Translations under genes and position numbers: made by a program
Source of the DNA: Chrysomallon squamiferum
Taxonomy: Eukaryota; Mollusca; Gastropoda; Neomphalida; Peltospiridae
Length of the DNA stretch: 32,500 nt
Assembly: GCA_012295275.1 (NCBI GenBank)
Contig: CM022679.1
Location: forward strand, 9,909,669-9,942,168
Direction of reading: 5' to 3'
Notes under the pieces: model-generated
The model's database searches: none
Seen by the model: only the letters and a program-made list of their open reading frames with translations
Told to the model about the DNA's origin: nothing
Shown here: positions 30,401-32,500 of the stretch, one piece after another
Layout of the letters: every line of letters starts with the position of its first letter
Numbering within the stretch: the first letter of the stretch is position 1

Positions 30401-30589
30401 GTTTTGATTATAATTCATAAACATTTTGCAGAACAAGAAGAACTTCTACGTCAGCTTGGTGCACTGCCTCTGAGAAACGACACGTACCGAGTTCGCACCT
30501 GCAAACAGCAGCTCGAAGCTAAGCTAGCAGAACTGGATGAAGCCATTAAAATATTCTCCAGGCCTAAAGTTTTTGTGAAAATTGAGTGA
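27359..30589 (+). CDS. ENKD1: ENKD1-like enkurin-domain protein, 6 exons, with a one-base frame break
   Basis: Six plus-strand exons encode a protein closely matching vertebrate ENKD1. Shared blocks are DHLRENVRRMRQIQ, SATFLRAHSRAGPP, IPDPAMPPGHKVMP and the C-terminal DEAIKIFSRPKVFVK, inside the enkurin domain (roughly residues 178-272). ENKD1 is known to bind microtubules and act at centrioles, basal bodies and spindle poles. Counting one missing base in exon 2, the product would be 275 residues against about 346 in human; the N-terminal ~70-80 residues of the family are not found upstream. As printed, the frame breaks at 27,978-27,982 and meets TAA at 28,008-28,010. All later exons are intact in the family frame, so an assembly or base-calling error is more likely than decay. 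Confidence 0.92.
27423..27912 (+). other. ENKD1-like intron 1
   Basis: AT-rich; nothing recognised. Confidence 0.7.
27913..28072 (+). CDS. ENKD1: ENKD1-like exon 2, frameshifted
   Basis: Opens in phase with exon 1 as DFKTKDHLRENVRRMRQIQR. The family continuation (QQPVKGIWKSEKYATVESRI) is in another frame, reached by one extra base at the five-A run 27,978-27,982. As printed the reading meets TAA at 28,008. Exon length is 160; 161 is needed for phase with exon 3. Acceptor TTTTCAG, donor GAG|GTAGTG. Confidence 0.85.
28073..28428 (+). other. ENKD1-like intron 2
   Basis: A short (TG)n at about 28,092-28,113, otherwise plain AT-rich DNA. Confidence 0.7.
28429..28575 (+). CDS. ENKD1: ENKD1-like exon 3
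   Basis: 49 whole codons: KPPQTPRPSSATFLRAHSRA followed by a Pro/Thr-rich disordered part. FLRAHSR is an ENKD1 hallmark. Acceptor GTAACAG, donor AAT|GTAAGA. Confidence 0.93.
28576..29105 (+). other. ENKD1-like intron 3 with a short diverged tandem repeat
   Basis: At about 28,585-28,810 a unit of TATTTTTAGTCAGTGATTTT, then AAAATATTTTACATAAATA, recurs four or five times at roughly 50 bp. The rest is AT-rich. Confidence 0.65.
29106..29266 (+). CDS. ENKD1: ENKD1-like exon 4
   Basis: Encodes VKLIRHDIDFIKLNGKCAKH, RARSMTSLDEV and HEFGEVPK, matching the family's DFIRHNARAAK and GHVPHYL region. Acceptor TTTTCAG, donor TA|GTAAGT. Confidence 0.93.
29267..29754 (+). other. ENKD1-like intron 4
   Basis: A poly-T run at about 29,630-29,651; nothing else. 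Confidence 0.7.
29755..29891 (+). CDS. ENKD1: ENKD1-like exon 5 (enkurin domain)
   Basis: Encodes YLKCRKNRWKKEEEERIANI then PDPAMPPGHKVMPNSEREET, with the proline-rich PDPAMPPGH motif invariant in ENKD1. Donor A|GTATGT. Confidence 0.95.
29892..30431 (+). other. ENKD1-like intron 5
   Basis: AT-rich; nothing recognised. The open frame starting at 30,311 is intron read-through into exon 6. Confidence 0.7.
30432..30589 (+). CDS. ENKD1: ENKD1-like exon 6 (stop codon)
   Basis: 51 codons plus TGA at 30,587. QEELLRQLGALPLRNDTYRV is followed by a helix ending LDEAIKIFSRPKVFVKIE, the enkurin-domain end. Acceptor TTTTGCAG. Confidence 0.95.
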
Positions 30590-31128
30590 ATTTTTCAGTC
30601 TCAAGATTTGATAACAATTCAGAAACTCTGTCCATTCCAAAAAAAAAAGAAATGAGCGAAAGAAGGACTCCCACCACTAGTACAGATTTTTTCTGTTTTA
30701 ACGTATATATATTTTATATGAATTTATGATGAAAGACTGTTACTGTGATAATGAATATTTTCTACATGCGTTACTTCAGTATTTACCATTTGTTCTTAAG
30801 TTTATTAACAATTGTACAAATTTAAATTTTGTTATTTCAGTTTTAGCCTTCAGTTTTTTACGTTACAAGAGTTATGTTTGTTAAAATATTAATTTTTATA
30901 TACTAGAATCAAATATAATAATAGTGACTGCTTTACTTTTCCTAATTTAGTAAGACTGACAAAAGAACATAAGACATTTCGTAAAAGAGAATTTAAATAC
31001 AGACAGTGAAGTGAAGTTAAGTGAATTTTGATTTTACACAATTTTTATAATGAAATCTAAAAGTAAACTGGAATTTTCTTGTTTCAAACATTAATTGAAT
31101 AGCATACCACTGCATCATTTCATCATCC

Positions 31129-31179
31129 AAAATAATTAATAATGGATAGCATTTTAATCTATCCATTATTAATTATTTT
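31129..31179. repeat. Perfect 21-bp inverted repeat with 9-nt loop
   Basis: The left arm (31,129-31,149) ends AATGGATAG and the right arm (31,159-31,179) starts CTATCCATT; all 21 positions pair. The loop is CATTTTAAT. It could form a hairpin in RNA or DNA; identity as a small RNA precursor or element terminus is not shown. Confidence 0.9.
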
Positions 31180-31846
31180 TTCTTTTTCCTCTTTTTCTTT
31201 TGACCAATGTATAAAATACCAATATAATAATAATAATAACAATGAAAACAACAACAACAATAATAATCATCATCATAATCATCTACCACTCAAAATTACA
31301 AATGTCAGATTAAAAGAATTACTAATGAAGATTATGGTAAAATATATAAAAGTTACCTGATGTAGATTGTACAGATTATATTTTTCACTAAAATGTAATG
31401 CACATATTGCAACAAACACACATGAATATTCTATAAGATTAGTTGAAGGCAGCAAGACGTTAGGTTAAATAGCACAATTATGTAGCAAGTTTCATTTACA
31501 ATCCATGTATTATTATATTTCAGTACTAGATATGTGTATTTGATTAAAACAGTGTCTTGTACACCACAACAAAGAATGTATTATGTAGAGAAAAGGATTT
31601 TTGTTTTTCCTTTACTTTTCTTTTTTTTAAATTAATTTATTTGTTACTATTCTCATTTCTCTCAGTAGTTTAGCTTGTTAGTAAAATAGTTTTAAGTTAT
31701 TTTTAAAATTTATGTCGTTTTATTAATGCATTCCACGACCAATTAGTGACTTAATTGCTTTCATTAAAATCTGATAGACAGAAATTAAATAAGAAAGAAA
31801 ACTCTTGTGTTTGTTCGTCTTTAAATACTCGTTTACACATAAACAT

Positions 31847-31849
<3 letters not shown>

Positions 31850-31888
<39 letters not shown>
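31850..31888. repeat. (TG)n microsatellite
   Basis: About 19 TG units, downstream of ENKD1. Confidence 0.95.
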
Positions 31889-31890
<2 letters not shown>

Positions 31891-32500
31891 ACCGTGAATT
31901 TGTATCATCAGGAAAGAATTGAACTTTTTCAACTAATATTCAACTTCTCTGTCACGGTAAGCCATATATTTATAAAAATAGGCAGTTCTGCTTGAGTGCT
32001 GTAGATATTTATTTATTGATGTTACTGTGAAAGATACTTTTTATTCGTATTATTGGGATTCCCAGAACCCAGCCTGCTAAACTTTCTTAAATATGTCTGT
32101 GTAGACTACAAGAGGTGACATCATTAAAAAACCCAATAATAATGAAAATATGGCAAATTTCCTAGATGAACCATACCAAAAGAACACTGAAGATAAGCAC
32201 AATGTTTCATTATTGATTTTATGGATGCGATGTTTTTATCATTTTATACGAGCATCTTCGCAAACTAATAATATACAATTTTTCGACTGGTAGTAGGCCT
32301 ACATAGTGAATAATTTGACGAGACTAATGAAGCAAGTCGTTATAGAAAATATCCATTTTAAATATTATTGTTGCTGGTATGAAACCCCTGATGTAATTAA
32401 CCTTAAGTATTATTTCTGACTAACAGCAAGGGTTCTTTTATGAGGAGAAACCAAAAGGCTCGTGATAACCAACAACGGAAGTATGGCAGGAAAAAGGAAA

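Larger units (their letters stand above)
30590..32500. other. ENKD1-like 3' UTR and downstream non-coding DNA
   Basis: No secure gene. It contains an A-run at 30,638, a perfect inverted repeat (31,129-31,179), AAT/AAC repeats at 31,220-31,290, and a (TG)n at about 31,850-31,888. The UTR end was not fixed. At 32,426-32,500 an acceptor (CTGACTAACAG) precedes basic open frames that run off the edge; see findings. Confidence 0.55.

Noticed and set aside
27359-30589. ENKD1 copy as a dead pseudogene
   Set aside because: Only one one-base lesion in a homopolymer; all splice sites and the rest of the reading frame are intact, so an error or recent allele is likelier.

Overview
This window is eukaryotic nuclear DNA. 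It is very AT-rich, with long microsatellites and homopolymers and many short coding exons flanked by GT/AG splice sites. The proteins and the repeat style suggest a lophotrochozoan invertebrate, most likely a mollusc; that is an inference, since no marker gene fixes the species. No bacterial-type operons, rRNA, tRNA or CRISPR arrays were seen. Exons were assembled by hand, joining splice sites and reading phases and comparing the result with remembered protein families.

Region 1 (about 47-9,884, minus strand) is an ABCG2-type half-transporter. Fifteen coding exons give 575 codons in one continuous frame: an N-terminal ATPase domain (Walker A, Q-loop, signature, Walker B, H-switch) followed by the membrane domain. 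The last ~80 residues lie beyond the left edge. A probable 5' leader exon ends at 9,791. Two introns have non-standard borders: an apparent GT-TG intron (acceptor at 597/596) and a probable GC-AG intron (donor at 3,797/3,796).

Region 2 (about 9,800-15,750) is mostly non-coding. It has two possible plus-strand exons of an unknown gene (9,806-9,872 and 10,062-10,119), long T-rich tracts, and a diverged ~2 kb tandem duplication (about 11,580-13,400 and 13,420-15,757) whose far edge overlaps the last codons of the next gene.

Region 3 (15,752-26,567, minus strand) is a homologue of vertebrate C2orf81: 12 exons, 472 codons, including a 27-nt microexon. Its introns hold a ~52-bp minisatellite of about 14 copies (22,260-23,006) and a still-open LINE ORF1 fragment (16,311-17,051). 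A good splice acceptor at the edge of that fragment would join exon 11 in frame, so a host-transposon chimeric isoform is possible.

Region 4 (27,359-30,589, plus strand) is an ENKD1 (enkurin domain-containing protein 1) homologue. Six exons are in correct phase except for a one-base deficit in an A-run at 27,978-27,982, which creates an early stop. The usual N-terminal ~70-80 residues were not found.

The C2orf81 and ENKD1 genes are head to head, about 790 bp apart start to start. ENKD1 is a centriole/cilium microtubule protein. The shared promoter interval contains a sequence matching the RFX X-box consensus (26,801-26,813), consistent with ciliary co-regulation. After ENKD1 the window is non-coding, apart from a perfect 21-bp inverted repeat (31,129-31,179) and a weak possible gene start at the right edge.
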